A stretch of DNA of 64,000 bases from Corynebacterium jeikeium (GTDB lineage Bacteria; Actinomycetota; Actinomycetes; Mycobacteriales; Mycobacteriaceae), in NCBI RefSeq assembly GCF_000738265.1, contig NZ_JFCQ01000020.1, positions 124,001 to 188,000 on the forward strand, written 5' to 3'. The number at the start of each line of letters is the position of its first letter. The first letter of the stretch is position 1. Of this stretch, positions 54,358-63,413 are shown piece by piece. Made by a program: the position numbers and the translations under genes. The notes beneath the pieces are model-generated. The model was not told the DNA's origin. It did not search any database and worked only from the letters and a program-made list of their open reading frames with translations.

Positions 54358-57054
54358 CTACCGTCCGTAGCGCCGTGTCTGCTTTGTCAGGCGGGCTGCA
54401 ATATTAGCCCCGCTGAGCTTTCGCGCCTGCAGCAAGAACTTCCGCCCTTCCGGATTGCGGGTGTACACCGCCCGCATCGGCAGCCCCACACGCTCTAACT
54501 GCCCCACGAATTCATCCACGTTCTCCCGGCGCGTGCCGATAACATCAGGCACAGACTGGGCGCAGAAGATTCCGCGGATGTGGAGGTGATGCGCGGGCGT
54601 AATCAGATAGCGCGCGTTACGGACTTCCCCAGACAGCTGAGACATGGCGTCCGCAAAAAGCTTCCTTTCGGCGAAGGTCCCGCCGGACAGGCGCACATTC
54701 GCGCCGATGGCGCCTTCGTCGACGATCGCCATGAGGTTGCGGGTTTCGATCAAGCCGAGGGTGCTCAGCGTGCGTGCCAGCGCCGTGGCCTCGGCTTTCA
54801 GGCGCTTGCTGGTATCCGTCAGTTGTTGGGCCTTCCGGGTGCGCATCAATACCGCCGCACCGCCGAGCAACGCAAGCACCCCGAACGCCAGCCATTGGCC
54901 CCCGACCGGGAGGTGCGGAAGAACGCGCCCCACTGCCAGGCCGAACATGACCACGAGGAAGAAGATGTAGCCCAGGATAACGTCCAGGAAAGGCACCACC
55001 CCGGCCGATGCGGGCTTTTCGACATCGATGTTGAACTGCATCTCGTAGGGCTGGCCATCCGGCACATTCCCCATGCCCAGGGCCTCTAGCCACTGGTTAC
55101 GCATGAGGTCCCGCCGAAAGGCCCGGGCCAGCATCCGTTCGTTGGCGGCATCGATGCTGCGGTAGGCGCGCAGGGGTGGCTCGGCGAAGCAGCGGTCGAA
55201 TCCGTTCTCGATCACCGGCGCATCGGCGCGCGGCGCCACGAAGGCCTCGAAGCGTTTCTGCAGCGAGCGCACGTCGTGCGAGCCCAGCACGTCCAGCGAC
55301 TCCCCTGTACCGACGTTCAGAGCCTGCGCCCCGCTCTGTGCCACCTGGTCAAGCCATGCTCCGCGCCCGGCACCTTGGCTCGGTTCGCACGTTGCGATGT
55401 GCCAAATATTCGCGGTCTTATCCGGGACGGCGGGGTCCACCCGGATCACTCGGCCGCGCATCTGGTTGGTCAGCATAAAAGCTCGCACGGAGCTGGCGAT
55501 AATGAGCGCGTTGGCGCAGGGAGAATCCCACCCCTCCCCCAGCAGAGCGGCTGTACCCACCAAGATCGTGAACAGTCCCTCCTGAAAAGCGCGGGTAATG
55601 GCGGGTACGGATACCCGCGTGCCGCCGGAAAAGCGCACCTCCACATACTCGTCGCTGAGGTCCTTGGCGGCGGTGACTTCCCCGCCGAGGTCCTCTGCAT
55701 AACGCTTCACGTCGTCCAGCGCCGTGCGCGGGATGACGATTACCGATCCGCTGATCGCGGCGATTCTCGTGGTACCGCCTACTCGCCGTCGCAGCGCTTC
55801 GAAGATGGGGATGACGCCCACGTGGACCAGGGCATCGTCGCTGCCCACGCTGGACAGGTAATCCCGCTGGACGTAATCCGCGAGGATCACCAGGCGGAGG
55901 TTGCCGGACATCGCGGAGACTTCTTCTTCGGCAATGTCACCGACGGCGCGGATCTTGCCCGCGGAGTGGGTGAGGATCCGGTTGACCTTCTTCTCTCCCG
56001 TGACGGAAATCTTCCCCTTGTTCAGCAAGTTATTCGCCCGCAGAGCGGAGGCCAGCGTCGGGCTGGCGCGGAAGAAGTCGGGATGGTCGATGACGAACTG
56101 CAGCCCCAGCTCGCCGGAGAGTTCCGGGCGTTTTTCGCTGAGTATCGCCTGAATATGCGGCGCTATCGGATGCCCAGCAGCGGTGAGGAGGATTTTTAGG
56201 GCGTAGAAATTCTCCTCGTCGTCGAGGGCCACCTGCAACTGTTCGTCCGTGAGTTGGCCGAGATCCTCCGCCAGTTGCGCCAAAATCCCCTGCCGTTGCA
56301 GGTCCACTAGCACTTCGTTGCCACGCCGGCGCAGCTCGGCGATTTCCTGCTCTTCTTCCTGGCTGGGCTTCGTAACGTAGACGTAGTCCTGATGCGGGCA
56401 CAGGTTACCGGCGGCCACGAGTTCGGGGGCGAAGATTTCCTCGTCGATAGGGCCGCACAGCTGTTCATAGCGTTGCCATTCGCTGGGGGTGGAATCGTAC
56501 GGCGGGGTAGCCGTGAGCGCGATGGTGTTGGGCACTGCTTTTCGGCGGCCCAGCTGTTCCATGAAGGCTGTCAGGGCGCGGTGCCACTGGGAGCGCAGGT
56601 GGTGTGCTTCGTCGAGGCACACCGTTCCGATGTCGCGGACTGCGTCCAGGATGTCGAGGTCCGCGAAGTCCTCCCCCGTTTCCTCGTCGAGCGCCTGGGT
56701 GTATGCGGAGTACAGCGCCTGGTAGGTGATGACCGTCAGGAAGGCCGGGTTGTGTAGCGAGGTGGAACACCACTCCCGCGGGTTCGATGCGCCGTTGTGT
56801 TGGAAGTGCGCTGCAAAACGATCGATCCACTGGTCGCGGATAGTGATGGTGGGAGCCAGGATCAGGGCTGGTTTGCCGAGGCGGCAGATAAGTTCCAGGC
56901 CGAGAATCGTCTTGCCGGATCCAGGCGCGGCAACGACGTGGATGCGGTGATCCTGCTTCAGGTCATCGAAGCGTTCGAGGATACGCTGTTGATACGGCCG
57001 GAAGGTCCCGGCAAAGCGCCAGCTGGGTTGCGGTTGTGTCTCGGGCGCTACCAT
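54358..57054 (-). CDS. DEAD/DEAH-box helicase with C-terminal membrane segments
   Basis: 898 residues. N-terminal SF2 helicase: Q-region FRPYQQRILERF, Walker A AAPGSGKT (about 42-49), CLDEAHHL (about 147), SAT-like ALTATPP, and C-terminal motifs GEGWDSPCANALIIAS and MRGRVIRVDP. After the helicase core the chain has two hydrophobic stretches (VVPFLDVILGYIFFLVVMFG and a second about 40 residues on, around residues 680-740) and a C-terminal domain of about 150 residues ending KQTRRYGR. Membrane segments behind a helicase core are unusual. DNA/RNA substrate unknown. Stands alone between the antiporter and an orphan gene. Confidence 0.85.
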   Translation of the reverse strand: MVAPETQPQPSWRFAGTFRPYQQRILERFDDLKQDHRIHVVAAPGSGKTILGLELICRLGKPALILAPTITIRDQWIDRFAAHFQHNGASNPREWCSTSLHNPAFLTVITYQALYSAYTQALDEETGEDFADLDILDAVRDIGTVCLDEAHHLRSQWHRALTAFMEQLGRRKAVPNTIALTATPPYDSTPSEWQRYEQLCGPIDEEIFAPELVAAGNLCPHQDYVYVTKPSQEEEQEIAELRRRGNEVLVDLQRQGILAQLAEDLGQLTDEQLQVALDDEENFYALKILLTAAGHPIAPHIQAILSEKRPELSGELGLQFVIDHPDFFRASPTLASALRANNLLNKGKISVTGEKKVNRILTHSAGKIRAVGDIAEEEVSAMSGNLRLVILADYVQRDYLSSVGSDDALVHVGVIPIFEALRRRVGGTTRIAAISGSVIVIPRTALDDVKRYAEDLGGEVTAAKDLSDEYVEVRFSGGTRVSVPAITRAFQEGLFTILVGTAALLGEGWDSPCANALIIASSVRAFMLTNQMRGRVIRVDPAVPDKTANIWHIATCEPSQGAGRGAWLDQVAQSGAQALNVGTGESLDVLGSHDVRSLQKRFEAFVAPRADAPVIENGFDRCFAEPPLRAYRSIDAANERMLARAFRRDLMRNQWLEALGMGNVPDGQPYEMQFNIDVEKPASAGVVPFLDVILGYIFFLVVMFGLAVGRVLPHLPVGGQWLAFGVLALLGGAAVLMRTRKAQQLTDTSKRLKAEATALARTLSTLGLIETRNLMAIVDEGAIGANVRLSGGTFAERKLFADAMSQLSGEVRNARYLITPAHHLHIRGIFCAQSVPDVIGTRRENVDEFVGQLERVGLPMRAVYTRNPEGRKFLLQARKLSGANIAARLTKQTRRYGR

Positions 57055-57182
57055 GCGGGCAAGTCTAACCGATGAGTCCCACCCCTCTCCTCGAATTAGC
57101 CACCCCTTCCAACGATGGAATCTATAATTCCGCTATCAATACTCATGCAATTCGCACTTCCTGTAGAGCCTGAGGAGGCTCC

Positions 57183-57641
57183 ATGCTTAAAGCTGCATAC
57201 CCGAGCGTGCTCGCACTCTTCTCTCACCAAAAAGAAACTCTTCAAGAAGACTTCGTCGGTGTTGCACGTAATCGAAAACAAGCAGACGCAATGGCCGAAT
57301 ATGTAGAATCAAAAATGTACAGCTGCTGGATTGAAGAAGTAACCATTAAAGACTGGTATAGGCCCCTACTCAGAAAACTCCCTTCCGATGTAATCTTTCT
57401 GGTTTTCCGATCTGGACCTGCCCAGGAGGAAGAAAGAAGAGCAGACGATTTTGACCCAGAACTAGTGGGGGCGTTCACTTCTAAGCTAGCCGCTGAACGA
57501 TGCGCGGTTGCCCTAGATCGGAGGGTCGAAACTGGTAACCCCCTGCATAATAAACTAAACCAGCACCATGTTTGGGAAGCACATTATGGCTTTCTCCCTA
57601 AATATCTGAAAGCGGATGGCATTCCAATTCCAGCTTGTTAA
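57183..57641 (+). CDS. Orphan protein beside tmRNA
   Basis: 152 residues from an ATG with a strong ribosome binding site (GAGGAGG, 4 bases upstream). Predicted soluble; a segment DWYRPLLRKLPSDVIFLVFR and a C-terminal LPKYLKADGIPIPAC are the most distinctive. No family recognised. The surrounding sequence is AT-richer than its neighbours, and it lies immediately downstream (3' side) of tmRNA, a common integration site, so recent acquisition is likely. Confidence 0.65.
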   Translation: MLKAAYPSVLALFSHQKETLQEDFVGVARNRKQADAMAEYVESKMYSCWIEEVTIKDWYRPLLRKLPSDVIFLVFRSGPAQEEERRADDFDPELVGAFTSKLAAERCAVALDRRVETGNPLHNKLNQHHVWEAHYGFLPKYLKADGIPIPAC

Positions 57642-57689
57642 TCGAGCACGGCAAAACCCCAGCTCATTTCTGAACTGGGGTAATGCGTT

Positions 57690-58072
57690 TGGTGGAGCCG
57701 CCGGGAATTGAACCCGGGTCCTTTGCGACCTCGCCAGGGCTTCTCCGTGCGCAGTTCGCACGTGACCTCTGCTCGACCCTCCAGCGCTCACGAACCAGCC
57801 TGGATGATGGGCCCAGTTGCTCGAAAGATGTCCCGCACGGCCCAAGCAACAAAGCCGCGCGGCAAGTCCCTTAAGTCGATGCCAGCTACCGGGTCAGGGA
57901 CATCCCCGGGCTGACAGACACGCGGTCGCTGTGATTAGGCAGCGAGGGCGTAGTCGCGCTGAGTGTTCTCGGCGCTTATAAATTCGCAGCGACGCTTAAA
58001 ATCGGTGGTCGTCTGCCTTCACCGGCACGCTTCCCCTGGCTCAATGCACAAAGTCGAAACCAAGTCGACCCC
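57690..58072 (-). ncRNA. ssrA: Transfer-messenger RNA
   Basis: 383 bases on the minus strand. The 5' end GGGGTCG pairs with the 3' CGGCTCC next to the encoded ACCA, and the T-arm reads GGGTTCAATTCCC. tmRNA rescues stalled ribosomes with SmpB, whose gene lies 1.1 kb upstream. Several short frames seen in this region are shadows of the RNA. Confidence 0.93.
57935..57973 (-). other. tmRNA tag reading frame
   Basis: Encodes AENTQRDYALAA followed by a TAA stop, the proteolysis tag added to stalled peptides. The YALAA end matches corynebacterial and mycobacterial tags. Confidence 0.88.
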
Positions 58073-58139
58073 ATGATTCCTGCTGCGGAAACGCTTGTAC
58101 AACAGGAAATTCAACCTTACACCCGCGTGTGGTGCTGAT

Positions 58140-59180
58140 TCAAGAACCCGTCTGCTCACTGTCCGCCTGGTCACTGCCCTCGTTCTCGCTGCCCGCCTGC
58201 TCGTCTTGCCACTTCGCCTTGCGCTCCTTGGACTTCTTGTTGTTCTTCACCGCCATCAGGCCGACCGCAATGCCGATCACCACAGGCACCCACACCTTGC
58301 TGTAATCCGCCATGAATGCCACCACGCGCAGAATCGGCTCCATCCATTCGGGCATGTGCCAATCCGGCCACGGGATCGAAGGAAGGTTGATATCCGGCCA
58401 TGGAATGGAGGGCAAATTAATGTCCGGCCACGGGATCGACGGCAGATTAATGTCCGGCCACGGAATGTTGATATCCCAGTCCGGCAGGAAGCTCAATAGC
58501 CATGCAATCAGCTTGGAAACCAACGGCCCCAGCACAATCACGGCCAGCGCCCAACCGCCCTTCCCCAGGCCGGTAATCAGCGGGTAAAACCAGCGTTTGA
58601 ACGGCGACTCCTCCATCGCCTCCCAACGCTTAGCAGCCCGCGAGCCTTCAGGCGGGTCGAAGGTCACCACCCCTTCGTCGTCTTTCACCTTGACCTCGAT
58701 CATCCAGCTATCGAGGAAGTTCGACGTCCACCCCAGGTAAGGGGCACTGAGGGTCATCTCACCGCCATACTCCCTGGCCTTTACGGTCGCCTCGGTCTTG
58801 CCTAGGTCAATCTTTTGATTCTCGAGGCTCTTGTACCTCGCGATCGTTACCCCGTCACGACGCACGAGTAGCTGCCGGTCCTTATCGAGGTCGTCTAGTT
58901 TCTCTTCCAGCTTCTTGAGAAACTTCTCGCTGTCTTCTTTTGTGGACGCCCCCTCGTCCCCCACATCACCTTCAGCTCCCTCTTCCGCCTCCGGCTCGGT
59001 GCTGTTTTCCGCGTCGGTTTTCTTATTAGACGTTGGGAAATCAGGATCGATTCTCCGCAGTGCATCTGGTTCGCCGATAAACAGCTCAAGCAGCCCGAAC
59101 TCGGGATGCTTGAGGGACCAGTGCTCCACGTCGTCATTTTTCACAGGCCCGAAAGTATCAAAACGCGAACCCCCGTTCAA
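58140..59180 (-). CDS. Membrane protein with Trp-Pro-Asp repeats
   Basis: Up to 346 residues from a TTG; a GTG 13 codons on is an alternative. The N-terminal two thirds are soluble with an acidic Glu-rich segment and a long charged helix (KFLKKLEEKLDDLDKDRQLL). Then comes a membrane helix (ALAVIVLGPLVSKLIAWLLS), followed by four near-copies of a 10-residue unit (INLPSIPWPD), a second membrane helix (VWVPVVIGIAVGLMAV) and a charged tail. The repeat is expected on one side of the membrane between the two helices. No family recognised; it lies between ssrA and smpB. Confidence 0.78.
   Translation of the reverse strand: MNGGSRFDTFGPVKNDDVEHWSLKHPEFGLLELFIGEPDALRRIDPDFPTSNKKTDAENSTEPEAEEGAEGDVGDEGASTKEDSEKFLKKLEEKLDDLDKDRQLLVRRDGVTIARYKSLENQKIDLGKTEATVKAREYGGEMTLSAPYLGWTSNFLDSWMIEVKVKDDEGVVTFDPPEGSRAAKRWEAMEESPFKRWFYPLITGLGKGGWALAVIVLGPLVSKLIAWLLSFLPDWDINIPWPDINLPSIPWPDINLPSIPWPDINLPSIPWPDWHMPEWMEPILRVVAFMADYSKVWVPVVIGIAVGLMAVKNNKKSKERKAKWQDEQAGSENEGSDQADSEQTGS
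58375..58475. repeat. Four 30-bp repeats in membrane protein gene
   Basis: Near-identical 30-base units encode INLPSIPWPD; the second and third differ only at silent sites. Confidence 0.85.
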
Positions 59181-59207
59181 TAGGGGTCGCCTATGCGTTA
59201 CCGCGTC

Positions 59208-59762
59208 CTAACCCTTGATCCCCTTGATTCTCCGGCCTAGATCGCGCGTGATCTCACGCTCTTCTGTACGGCGCTTGATGTCCTGGCGCTTGTCGTATTC
59301 CTGCTTACCACGCGCCAGCGCCAGCTCGACCTTCAACTTGCCGGCAACGAAGTACAGTTGCAGCGGAACCAAAGTGTTGTTTCCGTCGCGAACCTTGCCC
59401 ATCAGGGAGTCGATTTCCCGGCGGTGCAGCAGCAGCTTGCGGGTACGGCGGGGGCTGTGGTTCGTCCAGTGCCCCATGGAGTACTCCGGGATGTGAAGTC
59501 CGCGCAGCCAGACCTCACCTTCGTCGATGGTGGCGTAGGCGTCCACAAGAGAAGCCTTGCCCTCCCGCAAAGACTTAACTTCCGTGCCTACCAGGACCAC
59601 ACCGCACTCGTAGGTATCGATGATGTGGTAATCGTGGCGCGCCTTGCGGTTGGTGGCAACGACGATCTGGCCAGCCCCCTTCTGACCTGCGCCCTTCTGG
59701 GGCTTACCCTTTTTCCCCTTCGATTTCCCCGAATCGGTGGGAGTGCTCTTTTTTGCTGCCAT
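59208..59762 (-). CDS. smpB: SsrA-binding protein SmpB
   Basis: 184 residues from the ATG at 59762 (a GTG at 59771 is also open). Binds tmRNA and brings it to stalled ribosomes. After a Lys/Gly-rich N-terminal extension the OB-fold core is unmistakable: NRKARHDYHIIDTYECGVVL, GTEVKSLREGKASLVDAYAT, and the C-terminal KVELALARGKQEYDKRQDIK with RTEEREITRDLGRRIKG. Downstream of ftsX by 54 bases. Confidence 0.96.
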   Translation of the reverse strand: MAAKKSTPTDSGKSKGKKGKPQKGAGQKGAGQIVVATNRKARHDYHIIDTYECGVVLVGTEVKSLREGKASLVDAYATIDEGEVWLRGLHIPEYSMGHWTNHSPRRTRKLLLHRREIDSLMGKVRDGNNTLVPLQLYFVAGKLKVELALARGKQEYDKRQDIKRRTEEREITRDLGRRIKGIKG

Positions 59763-59815
59763 GACAGCCACACACTACCACCGAGCGCTCTCCCGAGCGA
59801 AAATGCTTACGAGCG

Positions 59816-60718
59816 CTAGTTCTTCACGTACCAGCGCAATGTCACCTGCGCGGTCACCGCTGCGACTGCCATGCCGACCAGCACAACGAACGGCGCAGCC
59901 AGCCACAAATCGCTGTTTGTCACGCGTCCCACCAACTGCTGGTCGTATACGGCCTTCAGGGCACGATCGACCACCAGCACCTTTGCCGCGAACATGCCAC
60001 CAACCGCAAGGACGGCACCAACCAGAGCGGCCACCATGGCCTCCAGCACAAACGGGGCCTGGGTGTACCAGCGCGAGGCGCCGACCATGCGCATAATGCT
60101 GATCTCGCTGCGGCGCGAGTACGCGGTGATCTGCACCATGTTCATAATCAGGAAGATAGCCGCAATGGCCTGCACCGCAGCAACGATAAACGAGGCGTTG
60201 CGGATCGCATCCAGGTTCCGCATCGCCGCCTGCAGATCATCGCCCTGGTCCAGCACACTAGCCACGGCCGGGTTATCGCGCAGCGCGTCGATCGGCGCGG
60301 TGTTCTCTGGGTCGGCAAGGCGGATGTGGAAGGCAGCCGGCAGCGCATCCTTTTCCGTCTGCTCCACCAGCTGCGGGTCGGACTCACCGAAGAGCTCCGC
60401 AAAGCGCTCGTAGGACTGCTCCTTGTTGCGGAAGGTCACGGACTTCACCGCTTCGTCGCCCTCTAACTGCTGCTTAATGCCCGAGCATTCGGGAGAGGAA
60501 CACGTCGGGTCGGTAGCAGAGATCTCATCGTTCAGCTGCACCATCACCTCAATGCGGTCGAAGTAAATGTCCTTCGTCCGCTCCGTCATCGCGCTCAGCA
60601 GAAAGCCGGTTGCCAGCAAGGCCAGGGCAATGGAGGTGGTGATGATCATCGCGATCGTCATGGTCATGTTGCGGCGCAGGCCCGAAAACGCCTCACGGAG
60701 CACAAAGTTGGTCTTCAT
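59816..60718 (-). CDS. ftsX: Cell division protein FtsX
   Basis: 300 residues with four membrane helices and an extracytoplasmic domain between the first and second (residues about 45-165) that in relatives regulates peptidoglycan hydrolases such as RipC. N-terminal FVLREAFSGLRRNMTMTIAM and C-terminal EISIMRMVGASRWYTQAPFV are family-typical. Permease partner of FtsE, whose gene ends 40 bases upstream on the same strand. Confidence 0.95.
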   Translation of the reverse strand: MKTNFVLREAFSGLRRNMTMTIAMIITTSIALALLATGFLLSAMTERTKDIYFDRIEVMVQLNDEISATDPTCSSPECSGIKQQLEGDEAVKSVTFRNKEQSYERFAELFGESDPQLVEQTEKDALPAAFHIRLADPENTAPIDALRDNPAVASVLDQGDDLQAAMRNLDAIRNASFIVAAVQAIAAIFLIMNMVQITAYSRRSEISIMRMVGASRWYTQAPFVLEAMVAALVGAVLAVGGMFAAKVLVVDRALKAVYDQQLVGRVTNSDLWLAAPFVVLVGMAVAAVTAQVTLRWYVKN

Positions 60719-60757
60719 AATTGTTTCCCTTTTAACCTCTTAGCTTGCAGGCCGGCG

Positions 60758-61447
60758 CTAGCGGCCCACGCCGTACATTCCGTATTCGTCGTCGCGCACG
60801 AGCTTGCCCTTCGATAGCTCGATCACGCGCTTGCGCATGGAATCCACCGCAACATCGTCGTGCGTGGACATGACGACGGTCGTACCGTTCTGGTTGATGC
60901 GGTTAAGCAGCATCATGATCTCGGACGAGGTATCGGGGTCCAGGTTGCCTGTCGGCTCGTCCGCCAGCAGAACAAGGGGTTTATTTACGGACGCCCGTGC
61001 GATCGCCACGCGCTGTTGTTCGCCACCCGACAGTTCGTGTGGGAAGCGGTTTTCCTTTCCGTCCAAGCCAACGGTCTTCAGCGCGGCAGGCACCAGGTGC
61101 TGAATATCCGAGCGCTTCTTGCCGATCACTTCGAGGGCGAAGGCAACATTGTCGAAGACGGTCTTCTTCGGCAGCAGGCGGAAGTCCTGGAATACGTAGC
61201 CGATGCGCTGACGCAGCTTGGGCACGTCCCGGTTCTTGATCTTGTTCACGTGGTAGCCAGCAACGTGCAGGTCGCCGGAATCCAGCTTTTCTTCGCGGAG
61301 GATGAGCTGCAGGAACGTCGACTTACCGGAGCCGGAAGGGCCGATCAGGAATACGAATTCGCCTTTTTCGATTTCCAGGGTGACGTTATCCAGGGCGGGG
61401 CGCCCGGACGACATATAGCTTTTGGTTACGTTTTCGAAGGTGATCAC
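60758..61447 (-). CDS. ftsE: Cell division ATP-binding protein FtsE
   Basis: 229 residues from a GTG at 61447, which gives the family-typical start [15 protein letters not shown]; a GTG six bases upstream is open too. ABC ATPase that drives FtsX conformational change. Walker [10 protein letters not shown], signature [14 protein letters not shown], Walker [17 protein letters not shown] lies just upstream with the start GTG about where transcription should begin, so the message may be leaderless. First gene of ftsE-ftsX-smpB. Confidence 0.96.
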   Translation of the reverse strand: MITFENVTKSYMSSGRPALDNVTLEIEKGEFVFLIGPSGSGKSTFLQLILREEKLDSGDLHVAGYHVNKIKNRDVPKLRQRIGYVFQDFRLLPKKTVFDNVAFALEVIGKKRSDIQHLVPAALKTVGLDGKENRFPHELSGGEQQRVAIARASVNKPLVLLADEPTGNLDPDTSSEIMMLLNRINQNGTTVVMSTHDDVAVDSMRKRVIELSKGKLVRDDEYGMYGVGR

Positions 61448-61594
61448 GAGCACACAGTGTAGCGAAACTAATGATACAAAGATAGCCCCGAGCGACTGAT
61501 GTGATACATGTGACTACCGCTGTGGCCTACCTTTCGCCTCCGTTGCTTCACTTTTTTGTCACGAGGAAGCCACTTTCCTGCCGCTAGGGAGGCC

Positions 61595-61614
61595 AGATTG
61601 TAAAGTCACAATCT
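61595..61614. promoter_or_regulatory. Palindrome upstream of AbgT gene
   Basis: AGATTGT-N6-ACAATCT, perfect 7-base arms, 76 bases before the start codon. Candidate operator. Confidence 0.55.
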
Positions 61615-61689
61615 AATCCGGTTGAAGTCGGCGTCAATAGAAAGGCGCCTCCCCTACCCTCCTCGACAACCCGAGGTCAGAAAGAGTTC

Positions 61690-63303
61690 ATGAGCGATAC
61701 AAAGACCGACAACAACAGCAACCAACCCGGCGGCTTCCTAGGGAGCATCGAAAAGATCGGCAACAAGCTCCCCGACCCGTTCTGGCTGTTCGTCATACTC
61801 GGCGGGCTGGTGCTCGTCTCCAGCTTCATCTTCAACAAGCTTGGCCTGAGCGCCACGAACCCAGAAAGCGGCAAGAAGGTAGAGATCGTCAACCTGCTGA
61901 GTTCTGATGGGCTCAAGGAGATACTTTCCGGCGTGGTGGACAACTACGTCACCTTCCCACCGCTGGGCCTGATTATTACGGTCATGCTGGGCGTGGCCGT
62001 GGCCGAGCATTCTGGCCTAATCAGCGCGGTGGTACGCGCAACCGTCTCTAGAGTCGGACCGAAACTTCTGACCTTTGTAGTGGCTCTGGCAGGTGTGACG
62101 GGCTCCGTAGCCTCGGACGCGGTGTACGTGATCCTCATTCCGCTGGGCGCCGTTGCCTTCCGCGCAGTGGGGCGATCCCCGATCGTTGGCGCGATGGTGG
62201 CCTTTGCCGCATCCTCGGCCGGTTTTAACTCCTCGCTGGTCCTGAACATCACCGACGTGCTGTTGGGTGGAATCTCCACCTCGGCGGCCCACATCGTGGA
62301 TGACAAATACCACGTCTCGCCGCTAGCCAACTACTTCTTCGTAGCCGTCAGCGCGGTCGTGTTGGCGCTGATCATCACGGCACTGACGGAGCTGTACATG
62401 AACAAACGTACCCAGGAGCTGGTGGATCACGACGAAATCGACTATTCGGAGGTCACCTTCAATACCGGCCGCGACGGCGATGACGAGCTGGCCGGGGACG
62501 TACCGCAGGAGAAGATCACCGCTGCATTGAGGCTCGAGCCCGACGAGGCACGCGCACTAGGGACTACCGCTATCGTCGCCATAATCATGACGGCCATCTA
62601 CTTTGCACTGCTGTTCGTTCCGGGATCACCGCTTCAAGGCGAAAACGGCGAGGTGATGTCCAGCCCTCTGATCACCGCAGTGGCTGTGCCCATCGGCGCT
62701 GCCTTCCTGATCCTCGGCCTGGTTTACGGGCTGGGTATTAAGTCCATCACAAAGGCCAGCGACGTTCCGGATTTCATGGCGCGCGGTTTGAAGACCCTGC
62801 TGCCGATGATGGTGCTGTTTTTCGCCGTCTCCCAGTTCCTGGCCTGGTTCAAGGCATCCAACCTGGGTGATTGGACCGCTATTAAGGGCGCGGAGCTGCT
62901 ACAGAAGGCGGATCTGCCGCCGCTGTTGCTCTTCGGAGCCTTTGTGATCTTGGTAGCGCTGGTGAACCTCTTCATTACCTCTGGTTCCGCCCAGTGGGCG
63001 CTGATGGCCCCGATCGTTGTGCCGATGTTTATGTACGTCGGGTTCTCTCCCGAGGTCACCCAGATGCTATTCCGCATCGGCGATTCCCCGTCGAACATCA
63101 TCACCCCAATGAGCCCGTACTTCGCCCTGGCCCTGACCTTCCTGCAGCGCTACTACAAGAAAGCGGGCATCGGTACCTTGATGTCGCTGGCGCTGCCCTA
63201 CTCCATCGCCATGATTGTCGGCTGGTTCCTGTTCTTCGCTCTCTGGTGGATGGTCGGATTGCCGCTCGGCCCCGGCACCCCAATGGACTACCCGGCAGCG
63301 TAG
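61690..63303 (+). CDS. AbgT family transporter
   Basis: 537 residues with about eleven membrane helices. The family was named for p-aminobenzoyl-glutamate uptake; some members instead export sulfonamides. Signatures: LPDPFWLFVILGGLVLVSSF at the N-terminus, GVTGSVASDAVYVILIPLGA, NLFITSGSAQWALMAPIVVP and RIGDSPSNIITPMSPYFALA. The polar loop at residues about 240-280 is acidic. Start ATG with AGAAAGAG upstream. Monocistronic, with a palindrome in its upstream region. Transport direction unknown. Confidence 0.92.
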   Translation: MSDTKTDNNSNQPGGFLGSIEKIGNKLPDPFWLFVILGGLVLVSSFIFNKLGLSATNPESGKKVEIVNLLSSDGLKEILSGVVDNYVTFPPLGLIITVMLGVAVAEHSGLISAVVRATVSRVGPKLLTFVVALAGVTGSVASDAVYVILIPLGAVAFRAVGRSPIVGAMVAFAASSAGFNSSLVLNITDVLLGGISTSAAHIVDDKYHVSPLANYFFVAVSAVVLALIITALTELYMNKRTQELVDHDEIDYSEVTFNTGRDGDDELAGDVPQEKITAALRLEPDEARALGTTAIVAIIMTAIYFALLFVPGSPLQGENGEVMSSPLITAVAVPIGAAFLILGLVYGLGIKSITKASDVPDFMARGLKTLLPMMVLFFAVSQFLAWFKASNLGDWTAIKGAELLQKADLPPLLLFGAFVILVALVNLFITSGSAQWALMAPIVVPMFMYVGFSPEVTQMLFRIGDSPSNIITPMSPYFALALTFLQRYYKKAGIGTLMSLALPYSIAMIVGWFLFFALWWMVGLPLGPGTPMDYPAA

Positions 63304-63375
63304 TAAGGACAACACCACAAGCAGCCTAAACCACCCGCCACCACCCTCGATTCAAACAACAAGCCCCTACGGTAG

Positions 63376-63400
63376 CCCTAACGAAGTCAGATCGTTAGGG
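63376..63400 (+). promoter_or_regulatory. Hairpin/palindrome just upstream of putA
   Basis: CCCTAACGA-N7-TCGTTAGGG, perfect 9-base arms, 13 bases before the start codon and covering part of the ribosome binding region. It may be a repressor site or a leader hairpin. Confidence 0.55.
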
Positions 63401-63413
63401 TGGGGAACAAACC

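Noticed and set aside
57555..57914. Short frames on both strands near 57.7 kb
   Set aside because: They lie inside tmRNA.
61505..61525. GlxR/CRP-type site upstream of the AbgT gene
   Set aside because: TGTGATACATGTGAC has the left half but not the TCACA right half.
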